Counted from the stretch's first letter, positions 1 to 5,138 are shown. The stretch: DNA of 5,291 bases from an uncultured Eubacterium sp. (GCA_948560485.1 CAOXUF010000179.1:1-5291); one strand, 5' to 3'. Notes: generated by a model not told the origin, from the sequence alone. Made by a program: numbers and translations.

Positions 1-29
1 ATTGATTTTTCAAGGTGCGAATCCCATTT

Positions 30-57
30 TTGACGTGGGAAGTTTGAGTCATTAAAT
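30..57 (+). promoter_or_regulatory. Possible sigma-A-type promoter of the flavoprotein operon
   Basis: TTGACG (30-35) matches the -35 consensus at five of six bases. It is followed after 16 bases by TTAAAT (52-57), a four-of-six match to TATAAT; the register one base later (TAAATA, 17-base spacer) is also possible. Transcription would begin around position 64, leaving a leader of about 25 bases before the first gene. This is pattern matching only. Confidence 0.4.
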
Positions 58-89
58 AAACTGCCATCAACAAAAAAGGAGATACTGCT

Positions 90-629
90 ATGAACAAGAA
101 AGTTTTGATTATATCAACCAGCCCCCGTAAAAATGGAAATTCCGAGATGTTGGCGGATGCTTTTCTAAACGGAGCAAAGGATGCCGGAAACAGCGTAGAA
201 AAAATAAGCCTTTATGATAAAACAATCGGGTTCTGCAAGGGGTGCCTTGCCTGCCAGAAGACCGGGCGGTGCGTGATCCACGATGACGCAGATATCATTG
301 TAGGCAAAATGCTGAATGCTGATGTGCTGGTGTTTGCTACCCCTATTTACTATTATGAAATGTCGGGGCAGATGAAGACTATGCTGGATCGGGCAAATCC
401 TCTTTTTCCCGCTGATTATGCTTTCCGTGATGTTTATTTCTTATCCACGGCTGCGGATGATGAGGCAAGGGTTGACGCGCGTGCAGTAAACGGGCTTGAG
501 GGCTGGATTGCGTGCTTTCCAAAAGCGCATCTTACAGGTACGGTATTTGCCGGCGGCGTAAACGGAGTGGGTGAAATCAACGGGCATTCCGCTCTGGAAA
601 AAGCCTATGAAATGGGAAAGGGGATTTAG
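90..629 (+). CDS. NAD(P)H-dependent FMN / iron-sulfur flavoprotein (flavodoxin family)
   Basis: A 179-residue cytoplasmic flavodoxin-fold oxidoreductase, a normal full length for the NADPH-dependent FMN reductase group. The N-terminal beta strand (KVLIIS) leads into the FMN phosphate loop STSPRKNGNS at residues 9-18. The second flavin-contacting segment, ATPIYYYEMSGQMKTMLDR, spans residues 83-101. Between them is a compact cysteine cluster, C49-x2-C52-x2-C55-x5-C61. This fits the C-x2-C-x2-C-x4-7-C pattern that ligates a [4Fe-4S] cluster in archaeal and bacterial iron-sulfur flavoproteins, so the protein may carry both FMN and a cluster. The start is well supported: AAGGAG (76-81) lies eight bases upstream of the ATG. 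The stop codon is one base from the next start, implying translational coupling with the lipoprotein gene. It presumably moves electrons from NAD(P)H to an unknown acceptor. The fold is secure; the cluster and the substrate are not proven. Confidence 0.9.
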   Translation: MNKKVLIISTSPRKNGNSEMLADAFLNGAKDAGNSVEKISLYDKTIGFCKGCLACQKTGRCVIHDDADIIVGKMLNADVLVFATPIYYYEMSGQMKTMLDRANPLFPADYAFRDVYFLSTAADDEARVDARAVNGLEGWIACFPKAHLTGTVFAGGVNGVGEINGHSALEKAYEMGKGI

Positions 630-630
630 G

Positions 631-1227
631 ATGAAGCCAAAATATGTGCAGATGGTTTCCAGCTTCATAGTCTTAGCTATGCTGCTGGCAGGCTGTTCGG
701 GAGGTCAATATGACAGCGGTTCGGGGCAGCAGGCATTATCAAACAGCGAAGCAGGACAATTGGATGATGAAAAATCCTCAGATAGTCCAGATAGTTCCGA
801 TTCGCCCAATACACAGCAGACGGAGCCGCCGGTTTCACAGACAGACGATTATTCAGATTCGGAGGAAAACACAGTGGAAAAAATAACCTTGCAAATCGGA
901 GAAAGCAGTTTTACGGCGACTTTGGAGAGTAATGATGCCGTGGACACGTTTGTAGATATGCTGCGTGAAGAGCCGGTTGTCATTCAGATGAGCGATTATT
1001 CCGGCTTTGAAAAGGTGGGTTCACTGGGAACAAATCTGCCGACGAGTAACAGCCAGACTACAACAAGCGCAGGAGATATTGTCTTATACAACGGGAACCA
1101 GATTGTTATCTTTTATGGCTCTAATACATGGAGTTATACAAGGCTTGGAAAGATAGACGACCTGTCCGGATGGGAGGATGCACTCGGCAGCGGTGACGTT
1201 ACCGTTACTTTTTCACTGGAGGATTGA
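631..1227 (+). CDS. Lipoprotein with a cyclophilin-like C-terminal domain
   Basis: A 198-residue exported lipoprotein. A hydrophobic signal segment (residues 9-20) ends in the lipobox LLAGC, with lipidated Cys22, so the protein should sit on the outer face of the cytoplasmic membrane. Residues 23-80 form a low-complexity linker rich in Ser, Asp, Glu and Gln (including SSDSPDSSDSPN), probably disordered and negatively charged. Residues 83-196 match the small cyclophilin-like barrel family (Pfam Cyclophil_like2 type): the DYSGFEKVGSLG segment (122-133), AGDIVLYNGNQ (147-157) and SYTRLGKIDDLSG (168-180). Members are often encoded beside flavodoxins and other redox enzymes; peptidyl-prolyl isomerase activity is not established for them. 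The ATG at 631 is preferred to an in-frame start inside the flavoprotein gene (571) because it gives a proper signal peptide and has AAAGGGG at 617-623. The next gene carries a close copy of the same domain. Confidence 0.85.
   Translation: MKPKYVQMVSSFIVLAMLLAGCSGGQYDSGSGQQALSNSEAGQLDDEKSSDSPDSSDSPNTQQTEPPVSQTDDYSDSEENTVEKITLQIGESSFTATLESNDAVDTFVDMLREEPVVIQMSDYSGFEKVGSLGTNLPTSNSQTTTSAGDIVLYNGNQIVIFYGSNTWSYTRLGKIDDLSGWEDALGSGDVTVTFSLED
877..1218 (+). repeat. Cyclophilin-like domain, copy A of a tandem gene duplication
   Basis: This 342-base stretch aligns without gaps to 1582-1923 at an offset of 705 bases. By hand count there are about 28 differences in its last 237 bases, mostly silent, and about 22 in its first 105, mostly amino-acid changing. 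Upstream of 877 the two genes share nothing obvious. Confidence 0.9.
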
Positions 1228-1266
1228 GGTCTGAAAATAAAGTCATAAATTGGGACGAATAAGGAA

Positions 1267-1929
1267 ATGAGAAAAATAGTTAAAAAAATAATATTGATGG
1301 CGCTGGTTTTCATATTTGTGTTCACAGCAGCGCCGGCAAATCATGTAGAAGCAGCAAAAAAGCCACAATTAAAAACAACAAAGGTAACTTTAAAAGTTGG
1401 CCAGAAGAAACAGCTTAAGGTAACAAACACGAAAAATAAGATAAAATGGTCATCTAGTAAAAAGTCAGTAGCAGGAGTAAGTAAAAAAGGAAAAGTTACT
1501 GCTAAAAAAGCCGGAAAAGCTACGATATATGCAAAGGTGGGAAAGCGTACATTAAAATGCAGGGTGACAGTAGTAAAAAAGGAAAAAGTAACCTTGCAAA
1601 TTGGTAACAGCAGTTTTACGGTAACTTTGGAGAACAATTTTGCGGCAAATGCTCTTGCAGATATGCTGCGTGAAAAGCCGCTTGTCATTCAAATGAGCGA
1701 TTATTCCGGCTTTGAAAAGGTAGGTTCGCTGGGGAAAAGGTTGCCGACGAGCAACAGCCAGACTACAACAAGTGCAGGAGATATTGTCTTATATAATGGA
1801 AACCAGATTGTCATCTTTTATGGCTCTAATACATGGAGTTATACAAGGCTTGGGAAGATAGACGATCTGTCTGGTTTGGAAGAAGCGTTGGGCAGCGGAG
1901 ATGTTACCGTTATTTTTTCTATGAAATAG
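1267..1929 (+). CDS. Secreted Big2 (Ig-like) plus cyclophilin-like domain protein
   Basis: A 220-residue exported protein. The basic N-terminus (MRKIVKK) and hydrophobic stretch (9-22) form a Sec signal peptide, probably cut near VEA-AKK (residues 28-32). There is no lipobox and no LPxTG anchor, so it is secreted or held by charge. Residues about 33-104 look like a bacterial Ig-like group 2 domain: TTKVTLKVGQ, then the KWSSSKKSVAGVSKKGKVTA core, then KAGKATIYAK. These domains are common in surface proteins. This one is extremely lysine-rich. Residues 106-218 are a cyclophilin-like domain, about five-sixths identical by hand alignment to the C-terminus of the preceding lipoprotein. The ribosome site is weak: AAGG at 1261-1264 is only two bases from the ATG. 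An in-frame ATG at 1297 would destroy the signal peptide, so 1267 is retained. It follows the lipoprotein gene by 39 bases with no terminator, so co-transcription is likely. Ligand unknown. Confidence 0.85.
   Translation: MRKIVKKIILMALVFIFVFTAAPANHVEAAKKPQLKTTKVTLKVGQKKQLKVTNTKNKIKWSSSKKSVAGVSKKGKVTAKKAGKATIYAKVGKRTLKCRVTVVKKEKVTLQIGNSSFTVTLENNFAANALADMLREKPLVIQMSDYSGFEKVGSLGKRLPTSNSQTTTSAGDIVLYNGNQIVIFYGSNTWSYTRLGKIDDLSGLEEALGSGDVTVIFSMK
1582..1923 (+). repeat. Cyclophilin-like domain, copy B of a tandem gene duplication
   Basis: Homologous to 877-1218. The junction is sharp: similarity begins at the shared codons for Glu-Lys at the end of the Big2 domain. The A-rich, lysine-coding sequence before it (about 1350-1580) has no counterpart in the first gene. 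Confidence 0.9.
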
Positions 1930-1952
1930 TACAAAAACAATATAGATAGAAT

Positions 1953-1958
1953 GGGTGG
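1953..1958 (+). promoter_or_regulatory. Ribosome binding site fixing the acetyltransferase start at 1964
   Basis: GGGTGG lies five bases before the ATG at 1964. The in-frame GTG at 1955 falls inside this motif and has no purine-rich site of its own upstream, so the shorter product (MELKDFL...) is preferred over one extended by three residues. Confidence 0.6.
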
Positions 1959-1963
1959 ATATT

Positions 1964-2527
1964 ATGGAATTAAAAGATTTTCTTGCACATATGAACAGTG
2001 GAAAGACTATAATCAGCGGTTCTGAAACACATCAATACATGTGTATGCTTTCGCAGGAGGCATTAAAGCTGACTGCAAAACTGAATAACAGTTATCGAAC
2101 ACCGGAGGAAATCCGGGAGATATTTTCTGAGTTGACAGGAAAGCCAATGAATGACACGCTCAATATCTTTCCGCCTTTTTATACGGATTGTGGGAAGAAT
2201 ATTACGATTGGAAATCATGTTTTTTTTAACAGTGGGTGTAAAATCCAAGATCAGGGAGGGATTACCATTGATGACGGAGTATTATTTGGTCATAATGTGG
2301 TGCTTGCGACATTAAATCACAGCATGATTCCTGAGCAGCGTGCAAATCTGGAACCGGCTCCTATTCACATTGGGAAAAATGTATGGATTGGAGCAAATGC
2401 AACGGTACTGCCCGGAGTTACAATTGGAGAAGGCGCAGTGATCGCAGCCGGAGCCGTTGTTACAAAAGATGTTCCGGCTAATACCATTGTTGGCGGCATT
2501 CCTGCAAAGAAAATTAGGGATATATAA
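1964..2527 (+). CDS. Sugar O-acetyltransferase (maltose/galactoside acetyltransferase type)
   Basis: A 187-residue acetyl-CoA-dependent O-acetyltransferase of the LacA/Maa left-handed beta-helix family, a typical length. Residues about 5-60 form the helical N-terminal cap, with a divergent Mac-type sequence. From residue 70 ([15 protein letters not shown]) hexapeptide repeats build the helix: [55 protein letters not shown] carries His119, matching the general-base histidine of LacA (His115), and is followed by the family's characteristic loop (MIPEQR). The C-terminal [20 protein letters not shown] is the usual end of the family. The enzyme is cytoplasmic and expected to act as a trimer; the natural acceptor of these enzymes is usually uncertain. 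It starts 34 bases after the preceding stop with no terminator, so it is probably part of the operon. All key residues are present. Confidence 0.93.
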   Translation: MELKDFLAHMNSGKTIISGSETHQYMCMLSQEALKLTAKLNNSYRTPEEIREIFSELTGKPMNDTLNIFPPFYTDCGKNITIGNHVFFNSGCKIQDQGGITIDDGVLFGHNVVLATLNHSMIPEQRANLEPAPIHIGKNVWIGANATVLPGVTIGEGAVIAAGAVVTKDVPANTIVGGIPAKKIRDI

Positions 2528-2539
2528 TAAAATGTTAAT
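2526..2539 (+). repeat. 14-bp direct repeat, left copy (upstream of the hydrolase)
   Basis: AATAAAATGTTAAT overlaps the end of the acetyltransferase stop codon. An exact second copy lies at 3604-3617, just past the hydrolase gene, so the pair brackets that single gene. Each copy sits a short distance before a purine-rich Shine-Dalgarno-like motif (GGAGG at 2560-2564; GAGGTGG at 3619-3625). Confidence 0.6.
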
Positions 2540-2573
2540 CGCAAAAAATTTAACAATTTGGAGGTAATTCAAA

Positions 2574-3563
2574 ATGAATCAGACACTTACGTTAAGCAAA
2601 GAGTGGGATAAAGTTTTCCCCAAAAGCCAAAAGGTAAACCACAGTAAGGTGACTTTCCATAATCGCTACGGGATTACTCTTGCGGCTGATATGTATGCGC
2701 CCAAAAATGCAGGCGGTAAGTTACCCGCCATTGCAGTCTGCGGTCCGTTTGGCGCTGTAAAGGAGCAGTCGTCAGGACTGTATGCGCAGACAATGGCAGA
2801 GTCCGGTTTTTTAACTATCGCTTTCGATCCTTCCTTTACAGGCGAAAGCGGCGGTTTGCCCCGCTATGTAGCTTCTCCTGACATTAACACAGAAGATTTC
2901 TGTGCAGCGGTAGATTTTCTTTCTGTTCAGGAAAATGTTGATCCTGAAAGAATCGGTATTATCGGAATTTGCGGTTGGGGTGGTATGGCAATAAACGCGG
3001 CTGCGCTTGATACACGTATTAAAGCAACGGTTGCTTCCACAATGTATGATATGACTCGTGGAACAGCCAACGGATATTTTGACAGCGAAAATACGGAAGA
3101 AGCTCGTTATGAAAAGAAAAAAGCAATGAACGCCCGGCGTATAGAGGACTACAAAGGCGGTACTTATGCTCTTGCAGGCGGTGTGGTTGATCCTTTGCCG
3201 GAAGATGCGCCGTTCTTTGTAAAAGATTACTATGACTATTATAAAACGAAGCGGGGTTATCATTCCCGTTCATTGAACTCTAATAATGGTTGGAATGTTA
3301 CATCTGCACTTTCCTTTATGAATATGCCGATTTTATGCTATGCAAATGAAATTCGTTCTGCGGTTTTGTTAGTACACGGTGAAAAAGCTCATTCCTGCTA
3401 CTTTAGCCGTGATGCTTATGCGAATATGATAAAAGGCAGCAAATATACAGATAATAAGGAACTATTGATTATTCCCGAAGCCGTTCATACGGATTTGTAC
3501 GACAAAATAGATGTAATTCCATTTGAAAAGATGGAAAAATTTTTAAAGGAATATTTGATTTGA
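2574..3563 (+). CDS. Alpha/beta hydrolase with a non-canonical nucleophile elbow
   Basis: A 329-residue cytoplasmic alpha/beta hydrolase of the COG1073/YcjY-like group, with no signal peptide. GGAGG at 2560-2564 is nine bases before the ATG. Visible landmarks are the early strand YGITLAADMYAPK (32-44), the oxyanion-region strand LPAIAVCGPFGAVKEQSSG (50-68), AFDPSFTGESGG (83-94), the nucleophile elbow IGIIGICGWGGMA (127-139), LLVHGEKAHS (265-274) and the terminal PEAVHTDLYD (301-310) with probable catalytic His305. In related proteins I recall the elbow as GICASGG with Ser as nucleophile; here that position is Trp135, leaving Cys133 as the only nearby thiol or hydroxyl. The acid position after LLVHG is also atypical (GEKAHS, not GxxD). 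The protein may use another mechanism or belong to a subgroup with changed chemistry. The family call is firm; substrate and activity are unknown. It is the last gene of the presumed operon, with no strong terminator directly after it. Confidence 0.85.
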   Translation: MNQTLTLSKEWDKVFPKSQKVNHSKVTFHNRYGITLAADMYAPKNAGGKLPAIAVCGPFGAVKEQSSGLYAQTMAESGFLTIAFDPSFTGESGGLPRYVASPDINTEDFCAAVDFLSVQENVDPERIGIIGICGWGGMAINAAALDTRIKATVASTMYDMTRGTANGYFDSENTEEARYEKKKAMNARRIEDYKGGTYALAGGVVDPLPEDAPFFVKDYYDYYKTKRGYHSRSLNSNNGWNVTSALSFMNMPILCYANEIRSAVLLVHGEKAHSCYFSRDAYANMIKGSKYTDNKELLIIPEAVHTDLYDKIDVIPFEKMEKFLKEYLI

Positions 3564-3603
3564 TGATTGGATATTGTAAAAATTCGAGCTATTGTATGAA
3601 TCC

Positions 3604-3617
3604 AATAAAATGTTAAT
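3604..3617 (+). repeat. 14-bp direct repeat, right copy (downstream of the hydrolase)
   Basis: An exact second copy of AATAAAATGTTAAT (first copy at 2526-2539). It begins 41 bases after the hydrolase stop and is followed at once by GAGGTGG, although no matching gene starts there. Confidence 0.6.
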
Positions 3618-3684
3618 TGAGGTGGTGATAGAATCGTACGTGTATTGGTATGAATCCTGTTCTGCTTTTCTAAACAATCCCTGA

Positions 3685-3714
3685 ATCACAGAAAAATAAT
3701 TTAAGAGCTGTGAT
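3685..3714. repeat. Operator-like dyad upstream of the winged-helix gene
   Basis: ATCACAG (3685-3691) and CTGTGAT (3708-3714) are perfect 7-bp inverted repeats around a 16-base AT-rich spacer. The right arm ends four bases before the candidate -10 box at 3718. It could be a binding site for a dimeric regulator or a weak hairpin; its role is inferred. Confidence 0.35.
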
Positions 3715-3717
3715 ATT

Positions 3718-3723
3718 TATAAT
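3718..3723 (+). promoter_or_regulatory. Possible -10 box for the winged-helix gene
   Basis: A perfect TATAAT with no good -35 sequence 16-18 bases upstream, so any promoter would be weak or activator-dependent. Transcription from here would start near 3730 and exclude the in-frame GTG at 3710 as the start codon. Confidence 0.3.
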
Positions 3724-3772
3724 TATCTATGATCAGATGAAAGGTGGCGATAATATAGGGCGGCTGCTTATT

Positions 3773-4192
3773 ATGGAATATACGGATGAGGAAAGATTTA
3801 TTTTTGATGAAGTAATGGAAATATTAAAAAAACATCCCGAATTTCAGAAATATGAAATACAAAATGAATCCAAATGGTCTTTGCCCGGACTTGAAATAGA
3901 TCCTAGCCGCAGGAAGGTATACTGTGACGGGAAAGAGGTTCATTTGACAGCAAAGGAATATAGGTTGCTTTTACTGCTGGTGGTAAATAGAGGTCTGGTG
4001 CTTACTTATCAGCAAATTTATGAAAAGGTTTGGGGTGATATTTCTTCAGGCGGTGAAAACACCGCCATTGGATACCATATCTGTAATTTAAGAGATAAAT
4101 TATATAAAGCATTACCTGATGCGCCGTTTGAAATCCGGTGTGTCAGGGAAGTAGGATATTCTTTTGAGATTCATCCTATACAATCTACATAG
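3773..4192 (+). CDS. Stand-alone winged-helix (OmpR/PhoB-type) DNA-binding protein
   Basis: A 139-residue cytoplasmic transcription-factor-like protein. Residues about 36-133 match the response-regulator C-terminal effector domain: LPGLEIDPSRRKVYCDGKEVHLTAKEYRLL (37-66), LTYQQIYEKVWG (78-89), the recognition helix in NTAIGYHICNLRDKLY (96-111) and the wing IRCVREVGYSF (121-131). The receiver is absent: residues 1-35 are a short charged helical segment with no phosphoacceptor aspartate, so it cannot be controlled by phosphorelay in the usual way. The start is uncertain. ATG 3773 has only GGGCGG (3758-3763) upstream. The frame is open back to GTG 3710, with an ATG at 3737. A better site, AAAGGTGG (3740-3747), is spaced for a codon at 3755, which is ATA. 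It is followed by an intrinsic terminator, so it is probably a single-gene unit. Such small proteins are, as I recall, seen near clostridial mobile elements. Confidence 0.8.
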   Translation: MEYTDEERFIFDEVMEILKKHPEFQKYEIQNESKWSLPGLEIDPSRRKVYCDGKEVHLTAKEYRLLLLLVVNRGLVLTYQQIYEKVWGDISSGGENTAIGYHICNLRDKLYKALPDAPFEIRCVREVGYSFEIHPIQST

Positions 4193-4193
4193 A

Positions 4194-4226
4194 CAGTCTG
4201 ATGAAAACGTCAGGCTGTTTTTCTTT
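4194..4226 (+). terminator. Intrinsic terminator of the winged-helix gene
   Basis: A 10-bp stem (4194-4203 with 4208-4217, two G-U pairs) closes an AAAA tetraloop and is followed by TTTTTCTTT. It begins one base after the stop codon. Confidence 0.85.
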
Positions 4227-4528
4227 GTCTAAACTTGCGATATTCCTTGACAAAAACCTGTTTAATATCCGGCGATTCCCAAAAAACATACAGTATAATC
4301 CCTATATTTCCTAAAATTAGGGGAATTATAGATTGCGTTGCCGATATTTGTATTCTCCGTAAAGAGTGAGGATATGAGTATAGGGATAAGAAAAGATATT
4401 TACGAGCCAAAAAGAAAACAGAGTCGATGTAGATTTGCAGTAATTCTAAGGGGAAATGCAAATTTTTTTTATTCGACAAATACTTTCTTATTCCTGCCGA
4501 TTCCAACAAATAAATATATGAAATCTCG
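4227..4528. other. Region without a convincing gene
   Basis: About 300 AT-rich bases. Short frames exist on both strands (for example 4210-4509 minus, 4338-4634 plus), but they lack ribosome sites, run into the flanking hairpins and resemble no family I know. One structure is visible: ATTTGCA (4433-4439) and TGCAAAT (4457-4463) form an inverted repeat followed by a run of eight T (4463-4470), a weak terminator-like element. A TTGACA at 4247-4252 has no matching -10 box. It may be decayed sequence. Confidence 0.5.
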
Positions 4529-4567
4529 AAAGGGTGTATCCAGACAAAAGAGGATACGCCCTTTTCT
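4529..4567 (+). terminator. Terminator-like hairpin upstream of the sigma-like gene
   Basis: A 13-bp stem (4529-4541 with 4552-4564, one G-U pair) with a 10-base loop. The T-rich tail (TTTTCTT) overlaps the base of the stem. With no gene clearly ending before it, it may be left over from a lost gene, or act as an attenuator in the leader of the downstream gene if transcription begins upstream. Confidence 0.6.
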
Positions 4568-4617
4568 TGTCATATTAAGACGGTATTTGCTGTTTTGTGG
4601 TTGCCGTTCACCGCCTG

Positions 4618-4654
4618 CCAATCTGGATTTTTAACAAAAAATTCAGATTGGAGG
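4618..4654 (+). promoter_or_regulatory. Hairpin overlapping the Shine-Dalgarno of the sigma-like gene
   Basis: Bases 4618-4632 pair with 4637-4651 in a 15-bp stem (one G-U pair) with the tetraloop AACA. The last two bases of the 3' arm (4650-4651) are the first two G of the GGAGG ribosome site (4650-4654). Folding would therefore partly hide the site from ribosomes. Four Watson-Crick pairs at the open end contact or border the site, so this looks like translational control rather than termination: no T run follows. Confidence 0.6.
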
Positions 4655-4661
4655 AAAGGAC

Positions 4662-5138
4662 ATGGAGGGTAACCGCCCAAAAAGAAGAAAGGATAAGTAT
4701 AATCCTTATAATATATACGAAAAGGACAAGCATTATTACATTTCATTTAAAGATGGACAAGGAGTTTTACATAAACTGGAAATCAGCAGGACATTGTATG
4801 ACGCTTTTGATTCCTTTGAATTAGATGATCTGGTATATCTCAATGTAGTGGACAGGCATATCGAACAGTCTGAGGTATGGGAAGCGACTTTGAATGTGAG
4901 AGCAGTGAAAAAGCCTGAAGGCATAGAGGAAGTCGTGCTGAAGAAGATTCAGATTGAGGCATTACATACAGCAATGAAAAGATTGCCGGAAATGCAGCGG
5001 CGCAGAATGCAGCTATATTATTTTGAGGGCATGACCTATGAGCAGATAGCAAAAAAGGAAGGCTGTACGAAAATGCCTGTTAAGCGTTCCATTGAAGCTG
5101 CTGTTGAGCGTCTGAAAAAAGAATTGAAAAAAATTTAA
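4662..5138 (+). CDS. Sigma-70 region-4-like regulator (conjugative-element type)
   Basis: A 158-residue cytoplasmic protein with a sigma-factor region 4 and no region 2. Residues 1-90 are a basic N-terminus (RPKRRKDK) followed by a short beta-rich segment (HYYISFKDGQGVLHKLEIS, 24-42) and a helical part. Residues about 96-157 hold the region-4 helix-turn-helix: IQIEALHTAMKRLPEMQRRR (96-115), YYFEGMTYEQIAKKEGC (119-135) and the recognition helix around TKMPVKRSIEAAVERLKK. Without region 2 it cannot recognise a -10 element or melt DNA alone, so it is more likely an accessory regulator that binds -35-like sites or RNA polymerase. Its layout resembles the small sigma-like proteins of Firmicutes conjugative transposons (Tn916 Orf7 type); this is my recollection of the family, not a search. 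The start is firm: GGAGG (4650-4654) is seven bases from the ATG. Terminator-like hairpins lie on both sides, suggesting a single-gene unit. Confidence 0.88.
   Translation: MEGNRPKRRKDKYNPYNIYEKDKHYYISFKDGQGVLHKLEISRTLYDAFDSFELDDLVYLNVVDRHIEQSEVWEATLNVRAVKKPEGIEEVVLKKIQIEALHTAMKRLPEMQRRRMQLYYFEGMTYEQIAKKEGCTKMPVKRSIEAAVERLKKELKKI

Noticed and set aside
2..55. Possible C-terminal end of an upstream gene (open frame ending in TAA at 53-55)
   Set aside because: Only 17 codons are visible and no motif is recognisable; the same stretch contains the candidate promoter.
571..630. In-frame upstream extension of the lipoprotein gene starting within the flavoprotein gene
   Set aside because: It would place 20 polar residues before the signal peptide and spoil it; the ATG at 631 has a suitable ribosome site and a complete lipobox signal.
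3566..3606. ATTGGAT / ATCCAAT inverted repeat as a terminator of the operon
   Set aside because: The stem is only 7 bp with a 27-base loop and no T run follows, so it is too weak to call.
4247..4299. TTGACA (4247-4252) and TATAAT (4294-4299) as a promoter
   Set aside because: The two boxes are 41 bases apart and neither has a partner at 16-18 bases, so they do not form one promoter.
4210..4509. 99-codon open frame on the minus strand with a hydrophobic stretch (SIIPLILGNIGIILYVFW) and a basic C-terminus
   Set aside because: It begins with TTG without a ribosome site, its stop lies inside the terminator hairpin of the opposite gene, no terminator serves the minus strand, and I recognise no family. 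A decayed gene cannot be excluded.
4338..4634. 98-codon open frame on the plus strand in the intergenic region
   Set aside because: It runs through the 4529-4567 hairpin and into the 4618-4651 hairpin, with irregular composition and no family resemblance.
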